Assembly (NCBI GenBank): GCA_030683705.1
Contig: JAUXPP010000064.1
Coordinates: 1 to 38,461 of the forward strand
Direction of reading: 5' to 3'
Length of the DNA: 38,461 bases
From: Polaromonas sp.
Lineage (GTDB): Bacteria > Pseudomonadota > Gammaproteobacteria > Burkholderiales > Burkholderiaceae_C
The translations under genes and the position numbers were made by a program. Each line of letters starts with the position of its first letter. The stretch's first letter is position 1. Shown piece by piece: positions 1 to 11,396 of this stretch. The notes under the pieces were generated by a model. It made no database searches and was not told the DNA's origin. It saw only the letters and a program-made list of their open reading frames with translations.

Positions 1-729
1 GTGGCCATGATCCCGAACTGCGCCGCCACGCGCCACGCCCACTTCGTGATGGACGGCAGCGGCCCGGTGTACCTCGACCCGCCCTCGCTGGACCTGTGGC
101 CCAAAGTCGAGTGGGCGCCCGACTACCAGAAGAGCAAAAAGGTCGACCTCAACACCCTGACCAAGGCCGAGGTTGCGAGCTGGAAACCCGGCGACACCCT
201 GCTGCTCAGCGGCAAGATGCTGACCGGGCGCGACGCCGCCCACAAACGCATCCAGGGCATGCTGGCCAAAGGTGAAAAGCTGCCCGTGGATTTTGCCAAC
301 CGCGTGATTTATTACGTGGGCCCGGTGGACCCGGTGGCCGGCGAGGCCGTCGGCCCGGCCGGCCCGACCCCCGCCACCCGCATGGACGGCTTCACCGAAA
401 TGATGCTGGCCGAAACCGGACTGATCGCCATGATAGGCAAGGCCGAACGTGGCCCGGTCGCCATCGAGGCGATCAAGAAACACAAAAGCGCCTACCTGAT
501 GGCCGTGGGTGGCGCCGCCTACCTGGTCTCCAAGGCGATCAAACACGCCGAGGTGGTCGGTTTTGCCGACATGGGCATGGAAGCGATCTACGAGTTCGAC
601 GTGGTCGACATGCCGGTGACCGTGGCGGTCGACGCCGGCGGTACCAGCGCCCACATCACCGGCCCGGCCGAGTGGCAAAAGAAAATCGCCACCGGCGAGT
701 TCAAGGGCATCGCGGTCGCCGCGGCCTGA
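1..729 (+). CDS. fumA: Class I fumarate hydratase, C-terminal part (cut by window start)
   Basis: This is the C-terminal 242 residues of an iron-sulfur class I fumarase, which interconverts fumarate and malate in the TCA cycle in the cytoplasm. The family signature of the C-terminal (beta) domain is clear: GPTPATRMDGF around residue 120, AVGGAAYL around 168, and GMEAIYEFDV followed by a VAVDAGG strand near the end. The whole enzyme is normally about 500-550 residues, so the N-terminal half with the cluster-binding cysteines lies upstream. The GTG at base 1 is an internal valine, not a start. murI begins 4 bp after the stop, so the two are probably co-transcribed. FumA and FumB types cannot be told apart from this part. 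The alternative of a separate beta-subunit gene of a two-subunit enzyme is less likely. Confidence 0.88.
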   Translation: MAMIPNCAATRHAHFVMDGSGPVYLDPPSLDLWPKVEWAPDYQKSKKVDLNTLTKAEVASWKPGDTLLLSGKMLTGRDAAHKRIQGMLAKGEKLPVDFANRVIYYVGPVDPVAGEAVGPAGPTPATRMDGFTEMMLAETGLIAMIGKAERGPVAIEAIKKHKSAYLMAVGGAAYLVSKAIKHAEVVGFADMGMEAIYEFDVVDMPVTVAVDAGGTSAHITGPAEWQKKIATGEFKGIAVAAA

Positions 730-733
730 GTTT

Positions 734-1552
734 GTGCGCGCAGGGCCCATCGGCGTCTTCGACAGCGGCCTGGGCGGCCTGAGCGTGCTGCAGGCGCTGC
801 GCGCCGAGTTGCCGCAGCAGGACTTCATCTACATCGCCGACAGCGGTCACGCGCCGTATGGTGAGCGTGATGCGGAGCATGTGATCGCGCGTTCACGCGC
901 CCTCACCGCCTGGCTGCTGGGCCAGGGCGTGCAGGCGCTGGTGGTCGCCTGCAACACCGCCACCGCCGCGGCCATCGATGTGTTGCGCGCAGAGCACCCG
1001 CATCTGCCCATCATCGGGGTGGAGCCGGCGCTCAAACCGGCCCTCGCGCTCAGCAAAACCGGGCGCATCGGCGTGATGGCGACCCGCGGCACCTTGGGCA
1101 GCGCCCGCTTCCAGGCTTTGCTGGCCAGCCTGGCTACCCAGGCCGAGTTTGTGCTCAGGCCCTGCGACGGCCTCGCCGAGGCCATCGAACAGGCCGCTGC
1201 CGGGGCCCCAAATGCTCCTGAATTGATAGCTGCCTGCGCACGCCACACGGGTGCCATGGGCCGATTTGGCTTGAAGCCGGGCGAGATCGACACGCTGGTG
1301 CTGGGGTGTACCCACTATCCGTTTGCCGGTGAGGTCCTGCGCAGCCTGCTCGGGCCGGACGTGCACTTCGTGGACACCGGCGCGCCAGTCGCGCGCCAGA
1401 CCCGTGCGCGTTTGCCTGCCGACCTGCCTGGCGGCACGCCGGCGGGACCGGGCCAGCTCAGGCTCTTCAGCACGGGCCAGCCACTGGCCCTGCAAACCGC
1501 GGTGCAGCGCTGGCTGGCGCTGGATCTCCCGGCAGCGCAGCTGGCGCTGTGA
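734..1552 (+). CDS. murI: Glutamate racemase
   Basis: MurI converts L-glutamate to D-glutamate for peptidoglycan in the cytoplasm. The 272-residue length is normal for the family. The N-terminal FDSGLGGLSV is present, and the two catalytic cysteines are seen in VVACNTA (Cys73) and LGCTHYPF (Cys192). Start is a GTG, 4 bp after the fumarase stop, suggesting translational coupling. Oddity: residues 161-180, just before the second cysteine motif, are encoded by a full copy of a 59-bp interspersed repeat (1214-1272). In other MurI proteins this place holds an ordinary helix leading into the DTLVLGCTHYP strand, so the repeat-derived peptide containing LIAACAR appears to have replaced or extended it. 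The frame is open throughout and the catalytic motifs are intact, so the protein is probably active. Confidence 0.95.
   Translation: MRAGPIGVFDSGLGGLSVLQALRAELPQQDFIYIADSGHAPYGERDAEHVIARSRALTAWLLGQGVQALVVACNTATAAAIDVLRAEHPHLPIIGVEPALKPALALSKTGRIGVMATRGTLGSARFQALLASLATQAEFVLRPCDGLAEAIEQAAAGAPNAPELIAACARHTGAMGRFGLKPGEIDTLVLGCTHYPFAGEVLRSLLGPDVHFVDTGAPVARQTRARLPADLPGGTPAGPGQLRLFSTGQPLALQTAVQRWLALDLPAAQLAL
1214..1272 (+). repeat. 59-bp interspersed repeat, copy 1 (inside murI)
   Basis: Member of a repeat with the core AATTGATAGCTGC and the terminal block GGCCGATTTG. It aligns without gaps over 59 bp to the copy at 34007-34065 read on the other strand. Here the repeat is read in frame within murI and encodes a peptide including LIAACAR. 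The left arm of its first stem (GCTCCT) has diverged from GCTATC, so the first hairpin is no longer perfect. Confidence 0.8.
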
Positions 1553-1568
1553 CGCCGTACGCTGACGC

Positions 1569-2879
1569 TCAGGCCTGCTCGTCCGCCGCCTGGGCGGCCT
1601 GGCGTCCGCGTTGCATGTTGACCGGCACCAGCAGCACCAGGCCCACGGCAAACAGCACGGCCGTCGACAGGATGGCGATGCGCTGGTCGCCCCCGGTCAT
1701 CCAGGTGATGGCGCCGTAACTCAGCGGGCCGATGATGCTGGCCAGCCGGATGGCGAACGTCCACAGGCCGTAAAACTCGGCCAGTTGCCGCCTGGGTGAA
1801 AACATGCCGGCCATGGCCCGGCCGGCGGACTGGCTGGACCCCATGCACACACCGGCGATGGCAGCCGCATACCAGAAGCCGCCTTTGGTGGTGGTGACGG
1901 CGGCAATCACACAGGTGGCGATCCAGCCGACCAGCGTGATGCCCAGCGCCAGCTTGTGGCCGATGCGGTCCTGGAAGTAGCCGAAAGCGAAAGCCCCGCC
2001 GGCGGCGGCAAAGTTCAGGACAAAAATCAGCACCATGGTTTCCTGCGGCTGAAACCCGATCACCTGTTCGGCGTAAATCGCGGCCAGTGCAATCGCCACG
2101 GCCACGCCGCCCTGGTAGAACACCGCGCAGGCCAGCAGCCACATGAAGTCCTGGTAGCGCCTGGCCTGGCCAAAGGTCCGGTGCAACTGCGCCAGGGAGG
2201 CCTTCAAGCCGCCCTGCCGCAATGCCGCCGGGTTGGGTTGGGCCCTTTCCTTGAGCAGGCGAAAGGTCACCAGCGACGCCAGCCCGTAGATAACGGCGGT
2301 GATCAGCATGGTGACGGGAACAAACTGATCGGCCGGGATGCCGCGCGCCTGGGCCCACAAGACATAGCCCAGGCAGATGCCGAGTGCCAGCATGCCGCCG
2401 AAATAGCCAAACGCCCAGCCCCAGCCGCTGACCTTGCCCAGGGCGTCGGTGCGGGCCAGTTCCGGCAGGAAGGCGGCCGTCAGTGACTCGCCCCAGGCAA
2501 AAAAGGTGTTCGACACAATGATCAGCAGGATCGCAAAGGCCACACTGCTGGGGCCGGCCAGTGCCAATGCGGCGGTGCTCACCACGCAGCCCGACGTCGT
2601 GATCATCAGCAGCCGCTTTTTGGCGGCACGCAGGTCGGCATAAGCGCCCAGGCTGGGCATGGTCAGCATGACAATCGCATAGGACACGCTGAGCGCCGCG
2701 GTCCAGGCGAACGTGGCCCACTCGGCCTTTTGTGCAATACCGCCCACGAAATAGGCGGCGAACACGGCGGTGATCACCACCGTGGTGTAGCCCGAGTTGG
2801 CAAAGTCGTACATGGCCCAGCCGAACACCTCGCGCTTGCGCACGCCGGGATTCAGGGCATCCTGCGAAAAAAGGGCCAT
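1569..2879 (-). CDS. MFS transporter of the UMF1 / Atg22-like family
   Basis: A 436-residue inner-membrane permease with about 12 hydrophobic segments. WAMYDFANSGY near residue 21, FLPELA followed by GKVSGWGWAFGYFGGMLAL, and a GPLSYGAITWMTG segment late in the protein are typical of the UMF1/Atg22-like branch of the major facilitator superfamily. Substrate is unknown; distant relatives export amino acids or are uncharacterised. I chose the ATG at 2879 because AGGAG lies about 8 bases before it; an in-frame ATG at 2909 would add 10 residues and lacks such a site. The gene is convergent with murI, with only 16 bp between stops, and divergent from the alternative oxidase gene. Confidence 0.85.
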   Translation of the reverse strand: MALFSQDALNPGVRKREVFGWAMYDFANSGYTTVVITAVFAAYFVGGIAQKAEWATFAWTAALSVSYAIVMLTMPSLGAYADLRAAKKRLLMITTSGCVVSTAALALAGPSSVAFAILLIIVSNTFFAWGESLTAAFLPELARTDALGKVSGWGWAFGYFGGMLALGICLGYVLWAQARGIPADQFVPVTMLITAVIYGLASLVTFRLLKERAQPNPAALRQGGLKASLAQLHRTFGQARRYQDFMWLLACAVFYQGGVAVAIALAAIYAEQVIGFQPQETMVLIFVLNFAAAGGAFAFGYFQDRIGHKLALGITLVGWIATCVIAAVTTTKGGFWYAAAIAGVCMGSSQSAGRAMAGMFSPRRQLAEFYGLWTFAIRLASIIGPLSYGAITWMTGGDQRIAILSTAVLFAVGLVLLVPVNMQRGRQAAQAADEQA

Positions 2880-3199
2880 GGCACCGCTCCTGGAAATAAA
2901 GCGCAGCATAAAGCATGCAGATGTCAGCCGGCGTTGCGTGCAAGACCCTGCGGCTTGCCGGTCTGATCGCTACGCTTTTGATAGCTGCTTACGCACGCCA
3001 ATATTGGGCGGGAGGCCCAAAAGTCCTTTGCTTCAGTGCGGTAAAAGCTTTTCCGCCCTATCCGTGTTCCAATGAAAAAACGTGCCCGCCGACGGGCGCG
3101 CGCAGTTCCGGATTTGCATCTCCTCGCATTCCTCGGCGTGACGCAGTCGCTCCGCGATCTGAAAGCAAGCTGCCCACCTTCGTTTCAGGAGACTCCCCC
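2880..3199. other. 320-bp divergent intergenic region
   Basis: Non-coding stretch between the divergent MFS permease and alternative oxidase genes; it should hold both promoters. It contains repeat copy 2 (2969-3027) and the oxidase ribosome-binding site (3187-3191). I see no convincing sigma-70 promoter pair and no convincing operator palindrome for an NO- or oxygen-responsive regulator. Confidence 0.5.
2969..3027 (+). repeat. 59-bp interspersed repeat, copy 2 (intergenic)
   Basis: Shares TTTTGATAGCTGCTTACGCACGCC with the family in pieces and ends with a GGCCC block in register with the GGCCG of other copies. The second stem is kept with different bases (CGCC, loop, GGCG), as expected if the fold rather than the sequence is selected. 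It lies upstream of the alternative oxidase gene. Confidence 0.6.
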
Positions 3200-3835
3200 A
3201 TGCCCGGCAGCACGCCATCCCCAGCCCCCCACCACCCGCAATCGGATTTTTCAGACCGTTTTGCCTGGCGCACCACGCGCTTTCTGCGTTTCCTGGCGGA
3301 CACTTTTTTTGCCGGGCGTTACGGCAACCGCGCGGTGGTGCTGGAGACCGTCGCGGCCGTCCCCGGCATGGTCGGCGGCGCGCTGATCCACCTGAAATCG
3401 CTGCGCAGCATGAAGGACGACGAGGGCTGGATACGCCAGTTGCTCGACGAGGCCGAAAATGAACGCATGCACCTGATGACTTTTGTGCACATCGCCAAAC
3501 CCAGCCGGCTGGAGCGCTGGATGGTGATGCTGGCGCAGGGCATCTTCTACAACCTGTTCTTCCTGCTTTACGTGGTGTCGTCCCGCACCGCGCACCGGCT
3601 GGTCGGCTACTTCGAGGAAGAAGCGGTCTACAGCTACACCGAGTACCTTGCCGGCATCGACAGCGGGGTCTACGAGAATGTGCCGGCGCCGCAGATCGCC
3701 ATCGCCTACTGGAAGCTGGCGCCCGATGCGCGCCTGCGCGACGTGATCCTGGTGGTGCGCGACGACGAAGCCGGCCACCGCGACGTCAACCACGCCTTTG
3801 CCGACCAGCTCACGGCAGAGGCGCAGGCCGCTTAG
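3200..3835 (+). CDS. aox: Alternative oxidase (di-iron ubiquinol oxidase)
   Basis: A 211-residue membrane-bound di-iron oxidase that takes electrons from ubiquinol to oxygen without pumping protons and is insensitive to cyanide. All di-iron ligands expected for AOX are present: Glu49 in VVLETVA, Glu88 and His91 in NERMHL, a glutamate of GYFEEEAVYSYT (about 139-141), and Glu190/His193 in DDEAGHRDVNH. Hydrophobic stretches at about 50-65 and 108-127 fit the interfacial helices. The start is the ATG at 3200 with AGGAG eight bases upstream; the frame is open further upstream but codes for nothing recognisable. The first 15 residues are proline-rich. Bacterial AOX is uncommon and patchy, so horizontal origin is possible, although base composition matches the surroundings. 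Confidence 0.93.
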   Translation: MPGSTPSPAPHHPQSDFSDRFAWRTTRFLRFLADTFFAGRYGNRAVVLETVAAVPGMVGGALIHLKSLRSMKDDEGWIRQLLDEAENERMHLMTFVHIAKPSRLERWMVMLAQGIFYNLFFLLYVVSSRTAHRLVGYFEEEAVYSYTEYLAGIDSGVYENVPAPQIAIAYWKLAPDARLRDVILVVRDDEAGHRDVNHAFADQLTAEAQAA

Positions 3836-3836
3836 C

Positions 3837-5286
3837 CTAGGGCGTTGCTGCGGGTTCCTTCCAGCCGCCGCCCAGGGTCTTGTACAGGGTGACCTGGTTC
3901 TGCAGTTGCAGCAGCCGGGTCTGCACCACCGCCTGGCGCGCCGCAAACACCGAGCGCTGCGCATCCAGCAGGTCGAGCTGGCTGGCGATGCCGTTCTGGT
4001 AACGCAGGTCCGACAGCTTGAAGCGCACACCTTCGGCATCGGCCTGCGCCTGTTGCGCGCGCAACTGCTCGCCCAGGGTGGCGCGGCCGGCCAGCGCATC
4101 GGCCACCTCGCGAAACGCCGTCTGGATGGCTTTTTCGTACTGCGCCACCGCGATGTCGCGGTTCACATTGGCCGAGTCCAGGCCGGCGCGGTTGCGGCCA
4201 GCATCGAACAGGGGCAAAAACAGCTGCGGCGCCAGCGTCCAGCCGTAGCTGCCGCTCTCGAACAGGCCCGACAGGTGGGTGCTGACGCTGCCGGCCGAAG
4301 CCGTCAGTGAAATGCGCGGGAAAAACGCGGCGCGCGCGGCGCCGATGTTGGCGTTGGCCGCCAGCAATTGCTGCTCGGCCTGGCGAATGTCGGGCCGCTT
4401 GGTCAGCAGGTCCGACGGCAGTCCGGCAGGCACGTCCACCATCAGCGGCGCATCGGCCAGCGCCTGGCCGCGCGGCAAGGCCGCTGCCAGTTCGCCGCTC
4501 AGCGGCTGGCCCACCAGCAGGGTCAGCAGGTTCTCGTCCTGCGCGCGCTGGCGCTGCAGCTGCGCGCGGCTGATGCGCGCGGCCTCGGCCAGCGACTCGG
4601 CCTGGCGCAGGTCGAGCTCGGAGGTGATGCCGTTGTCAAAACGCAGCCGGCTCAGCTTGAAGGACTCCTCGCGCGTGGCCAGCGTCTGCTCGGTGATGGC
4701 CAGCAGCTCTTCGTCGGCCAGCAGGCTCAAATACGTGTTGGCCACCGTCGCAATCAGGCTGATTTGCGTGGTCTTGCGGCCCTCCTCGGTGGCCAGGTAC
4801 TGCGCCAGCGCGGCGTCCTTGAGGCTGGCGACGCGGCCGAAAAAATCGATCTCGTAGGAGGTCATGGCCAGGCCGGCGGTGTACACGCTGGAGATGCTGC
4901 CATTTCCGCTGGCGGCGGGCTGGCGCGTGCCGGTCGCCGAAGCGCCCACCGTCGGGAACTGGTCGGCACGCCGGATCTGGAACTGCGCCCGCGCCTGCTC
5001 GATGTTGAGCGCGGCGATGCGCAGGTCGCGGTTGTTGCGCAGCGCTGCATCAATCAGCAGGCGCAGCCTGGTGTCGCTGAAAAAACTCTGCCACTCGATG
5101 TCTGCGGCCGACACCGTCCGCACCGCCGCCGACGCGGCCGGGGGCACGCTGGCCAGCGAGGTCGACAGGCGCAGGCCAGGCCAGTCGGTGGCAATCGGCG
5201 CAACGGGCCGCTCATAGGTGGGCGCCATCGAGCAGCCGGCCAGCACGGCGGCGGCACCCAGCGACAGCAGGCGGGCCAGCGGGATC

Positions 5287-5309
<23 letters not shown>
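3837..5309 (-). CDS. RND efflux outer membrane factor, NodT/OprM-type lipoprotein
   Basis: Outer-membrane channel of the tripartite pump encoded with the two genes upstream. The 490-residue protein starts with a lipoprotein signal (LAGCS, lipidated Cys26) and has the two duplicated outer-membrane-efflux repeats, each with long alpha-helical hairpins rich in Ala, Gln and Arg. Typical blocks include SYEIDFFGRV, NTYLSLLADEELL, KRPDIRQAEQQL and NGIASQLDLLDAQRS. The ATG at 5309 is chosen because GGAG lies eight bases before it; it overlaps the last 23 bp of the RND pump gene, so the two are translationally coupled. The stop is one base past the convergent oxidase stop, leaving no room for separate terminators. 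Confidence 0.93.
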
Positions 5310-8466
<3,157 letters not shown>

Positions 8467-8478
8467 GCGGCGGCCTCC

Positions 8479-9747
8479 TTATTTCGCGGCTGCCGAAGCA
8501 GCAGCGGCTGGCGCAGAAGCAGAAGCTGCGGGGGCCGGAGCCGTCCCTGCCGGCTGCCACGGCACCGGTTTCACGGTGGCGCCGGGTTGCAGTTTCTGGA
8601 AGCCGTCGACCATGACCTTCTCGCCGGTCTTCAGGCCGTCCAGCACCACCCACTGGTTGCCCTTGGCAGAACCGATCTTGATGGTGCGCGGGCTGACCTT
8701 GCCGTCCTCACCCACCACCATCACTGTGTCGCCCTGGGCGCTGCGGGTGACGGCCTGCTGCGGCAGGGTGATGGCATTGGTGGCTTGCGCCTGCTCCAGC
8801 CGCACACGCACGTACAGGCCGGGCAACAGGTTGCCGGTGGGGTTGGGCACCTCGGCGCGCAGGGTGATCTGGCCGGTGGTGGCATCGACCGTGAGGTCTG
8901 AAAACAGCAGGCGGCCGGTCTTGTCGTATTCAGTACCGTCTTCCAGAACGATGCGCACGCTGGCGGCCTGGCCGCTTCCGGCACGCTTGAACTGGCCGCT
9001 TTCCAGACCGCTGCGCAACTTCATGACTTCCGACGCGGACTGGGTGAAGTTCACATACATGGGGTTGATCTGCTGGATCACGGCGAGTTGGGTGGCTTCG
9101 CCCTGGCCCACCAGCGCGCCTTCGGTGACCAGCGCGCGGCCGATACGTCCCGAGATCGGCGCCGTCACCGCGGCATAACCGAGGTTGATGCTGGCTGTCT
9201 GCACATTGGCACGGCCCACCGCGACATCGGCCTCGGCCTGTTTCTGCGCCGCCACCGCATTGGCATATTCCTGCTTGCTGATTGCATTGGCTGCCACCAG
9301 CGGCTTGTAGCGTTCGGCCAGCGCGCTCGCCTGGGCCAGGTTGGCCTCGGCACGCGCCTGGCCGGCCTTGGCGCTGGCCACCTGGGCTGCGTAAGGTGCG
9401 GAATCGATGGTGAACAGCGGCTGGCCGGCCTTGACGTCGCTGCCTTCGCGAAACAGGCGCTTCTGCAGGATGCCGGCAGCGCGCGCGCGAACCTGCGCGA
9501 CGCGTGAGGCTTCGAGCCGGCCCGGCAACTCCGTCACCAGCCCCACATCGCCCTGGCTGACCGTCACCACACCGACTTCGGCGGGCGGCGGCGCCGCGCC
9601 GGCACCGGGACCACTGCCGTTACCGCCCTTGCCACACGCCACGAGGCTCAGGCCCAGCGCGGCTGCCAGCACGATTTTCTGCACGCGGCCATGTCCCAGC
9701 GCTTGTTGAGTGGATGAATAAGGCTTGATCAGGCTCAACGTCGGCAT
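8479..9747 (-). CDS. acrA: RND efflux periplasmic adaptor (membrane fusion protein, AcrA-like)
   Basis: Lipid-anchored periplasmic adaptor of 422 residues joining the pump to the outer-membrane channel. Signal peptide and lipobox (LVAC, Cys38) are followed by a Gly/Pro-rich linker, a biotinyl-lipoyl half (GRLEASRVAQVRARAAG), an alpha hairpin, the second lipoyl half with APISGRIGR, and beta-barrel and membrane-proximal domains (NPMYVNFTQS, LLPGLYVRV). The C-terminus is an Ala/Pro/Ser-rich low-complexity tail from about residue 398. The ATG at 9747 has AAGGA upstream; an in-frame ATG at 9843 would place the coding start within the promoter region and is rejected. First gene of the efflux operon. 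Confidence 0.94.
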   Translation of the reverse strand: MPTLSLIKPYSSTQQALGHGRVQKIVLAAALGLSLVACGKGGNGSGPGAGAAPPPAEVGVVTVSQGDVGLVTELPGRLEASRVAQVRARAAGILQKRLFREGSDVKAGQPLFTIDSAPYAAQVASAKAGQARAEANLAQASALAERYKPLVAANAISKQEYANAVAAQKQAEADVAVGRANVQTASINLGYAAVTAPISGRIGRALVTEGALVGQGEATQLAVIQQINPMYVNFTQSASEVMKLRSGLESGQFKRAGSGQAASVRIVLEDGTEYDKTGRLLFSDLTVDATTGQITLRAEVPNPTGNLLPGLYVRVRLEQAQATNAITLPQQAVTRSAQGDTVMVVGEDGKVSPRTIKIGSAKGNQWVVLDGLKTGEKVMVDGFQKLQPGATVKPVPWQPAGTAPAPAASASAPAAAASAAAK

Positions 9748-9856
9748 GCTGCTTCCTTGAAGAATGGCGGGTGCAGGAATGAGAAAAAAAGGAATGGAAA
9801 GCTGTTCAGCGAGGAACTCTTGCCCAAAACCAAGGGTTTTCACGAGGATCGAATTT

Positions 9857-9880
9857 TACATACATTTATGAATGTATATT
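9857..9880. promoter_or_regulatory. AcrR-type operator between acrA and the TetR gene
   Basis: A 24-bp inverted repeat with arms TACATACATT and AATGTATATT around a 4-base centre. From memory of the E. coli AcrR operator, 21 of 24 positions are identical. The left arm is perfect and the right arm differs at two positions. It lies in the AT-rich part of the 170-bp divergent gap, 37 bp before the regulator start and about 110 bp before acrA, and so probably covers both promoters. Confidence 0.85.
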
Positions 9881-9917
9881 CGGGATCCTTACAAAATTAA
9901 ATCACAGGACAAGAATT

Positions 9918-10544
9918 TTGGCTCGCCGCACCAAGGAAGACGCCCTGGCCACCCGCCACAGCCTGCTGGATGCAGCCGAGTTGTTGTTTCAGGCTCAAGG
10001 GGTGTCACGGACCTCGCTCAACGACATCGCCCGGCAGGCCGGCACCAGCCGGGGCGCGATTTACTGGCATTTCAAGGACAAGGCCGACCTGTTCAACGCG
10101 ATGATGGAGCGTGTCACGCTGCCGCTGGAACAATCCCTCGAGGATGTCGGCGATGACAGCGGTATCGATCCGCTGACCCAGCTTTGCCTTGGCGTGCGCG
10201 GTGCGCTGGTGCGGATTGCTAGCGATCCACAGACACGGCGCGTGCTGGAATTGGCCACCCAGAAGGTTGAATACGTCGATGAGCTTCAGGCAGTGCGCGC
10301 GCGCCACCTTGCCGTACGCAGCAATTTCCTGTCCAGGGTGCAGCATGGCCTCGGCGCCGCGGCCCGGCACCGGTCCATCACACTGGCGGCGCCGGTCGCC
10401 ACCTGCGCCGAAGGCCTGCATGCCATCATCGACGGCCTGATCCAGAACTGGCTGCTCGACAGCGACGCCTTCGACCTGGTCGCCGTGGGTCAGGACGTGA
10501 TGGACATCTACCTGGCCGGGCTGGGCCTGAAGCCGGAAAAATAA
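9918..10544 (+). CDS. acrR: TetR-family repressor of the adjacent efflux operon (AcrR/TtgR-like)
   Basis: A 208-residue cytoplasmic repressor. MARRTKEDALATR and the helix-turn-helix at residues 31-52 (TSLNDIARQAGTSRGAIYWHF) closely resemble AcrR and TtgR; the C-terminal two thirds form the ligand-binding and dimer domain, including IDGLIQNWLLDSDAFDL. The start is a TTG preceded by AGGA at eight bases; no ATG is available nearby without losing the start of the DNA-binding domain. It is divergent from acrA and shares the operator at 9857-9880, so autoregulation and release by pump substrates are likely. The rare TTG start should keep expression low. Confidence 0.93.
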   Translation: MARRTKEDALATRHSLLDAAELLFQAQGVSRTSLNDIARQAGTSRGAIYWHFKDKADLFNAMMERVTLPLEQSLEDVGDDSGIDPLTQLCLGVRGALVRIASDPQTRRVLELATQKVEYVDELQAVRARHLAVRSNFLSRVQHGLGAAARHRSITLAAPVATCAEGLHAIIDGLIQNWLLDSDAFDLVAVGQDVMDIYLAGLGLKPEK

Positions 10545-10545
10545 G

Positions 10546-10563
10546 GCCGGCAGGCTCGCCGGC
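10546..10563. terminator. Hairpin between convergent genes
   Basis: A perfect six-base stem GCCGGC/GCCGGC around the loop AGGCTC sits in the 26-bp gap between the TetR gene and the convergent hypothetical gene. There is no T-run on either side, so it is at best a weak bidirectional terminator. Confidence 0.35.
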
Positions 10564-10570
10564 ACCGGGA

Positions 10571-11209
10571 TCAGTGCAGATGACGCGGCTTGCGCCCGCC
10601 GCCCCCATGGCCGGAACCGCCTTGCGGTCCGCCCATGCCACGGGGCGGCCGGCCGAGCTGCATGGAGTTGACCAGGGTTTCAAAGCGCTGCTCGAACAGC
10701 TTGTCCACCGCCGCGACAACGTCGCCGAGTTCGGTGGCGTCGAAATGCCGCTCCATCAGGCCAATCATGTCCTGCACCAGCAGGTCGCGCTGGACCTGCA
10801 TGATGGCTGCCGGCGTGGGGCCGACAAAATACATCGCAAAGTCGTCCCGGGCTTCCGCACCGTCACGCTCTTCGTCTTCATCGAAGTCGGCATCGTAAAA
10901 AGTCACTTCAATCGGCGCGCCACTGACGGCCATCTCGTTGAGGGCCATGCAGACTTCATCGAGCACCTGCCGGAAGTCCTCGTCACCCGCAACCGTCCAG
11001 CACAGCTGCAACAGGTGCTGCTGCGCGTCGAAACGTATGCCGGGCTCCTCCTCGTACACGCTGGCCGCGCCGTCCGCCAGCGACTTGGCGCCGGCATAGG
11101 CCCACAGCGGCTTGAGCGCGTCCTGCAACTGCCCGAAGCCGACATCGTCGCGCAGGGGCACGTCGCCGTGCACGTGGATTTCAAAGGGAGGGGTGTTGTA
11201 GCGGGCCAT
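10571..11209 (-). CDS. Conserved hypothetical protein with acidic middle and Gly/His/Arg-rich tail
   Basis: A 212-residue soluble protein that I recognise only as a type seen in Burkholderiales, without known function. It begins MARYNTPPFEIHVHGDVPLR and has a compact, conserved-looking N-terminal half with few low-complexity parts. An acidic patch follows (DADFDEDEERD, about residues 120-130), then a helical segment around MIGLMERHFDATELGDVV and a basic glycine/histidine-rich C-terminus (about 184-212) that could bind metal or nucleic acid. I chose the ATG at 11209 because the sequence becomes protein-like there; a start at 11272 is possible but adds non-conserved-looking residues. The ribosome-binding site is weak. 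It stands alone, convergent with the TetR gene. Confidence 0.7.
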   Translation of the reverse strand: MARYNTPPFEIHVHGDVPLRDDVGFGQLQDALKPLWAYAGAKSLADGAASVYEEEPGIRFDAQQHLLQLCWTVAGDEDFRQVLDEVCMALNEMAVSGAPIEVTFYDADFDEDEERDGAEARDDFAMYFVGPTPAAIMQVQRDLLVQDMIGLMERHFDATELGDVVAAVDKLFEQRFETLVNSMQLGRPPRGMGGPQGGSGHGGGGRKPRHLH

Positions 11210-11396
11210 GGAATCTATCTTAACCAGTTGGCGCCACGGGGTGACCGTGGCGTCGATGACATGTTCGCACATGCGGAAGAAACCCTGCCGGGCCAGATTC
11301 CAGGCCGAGCCGAGCGGATGAGGACGCGAAAAAACAGCAGGTTCGAAACTGAATGAAACCTTACCCGCCAGGGTATCCCGATGCTACAGTCCCACA

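Noticed and set aside
1..3. GTG at base 1 as the start of the fumarase gene
   Set aside because: The encoded part corresponds to the second half of class I fumarase, so the codon is internal.
2879..2909. Upstream ATG at 2909 as the MFS permease start
   Set aside because: No ribosome-binding site before it, whereas AGGAG stands before the ATG at 2879.
3100..3140. NsrR- or Fnr-like operator upstream of the alternative oxidase
   Set aside because: GATTTGCATCT and nearby bases give only a partial half-site and no dyad symmetry.
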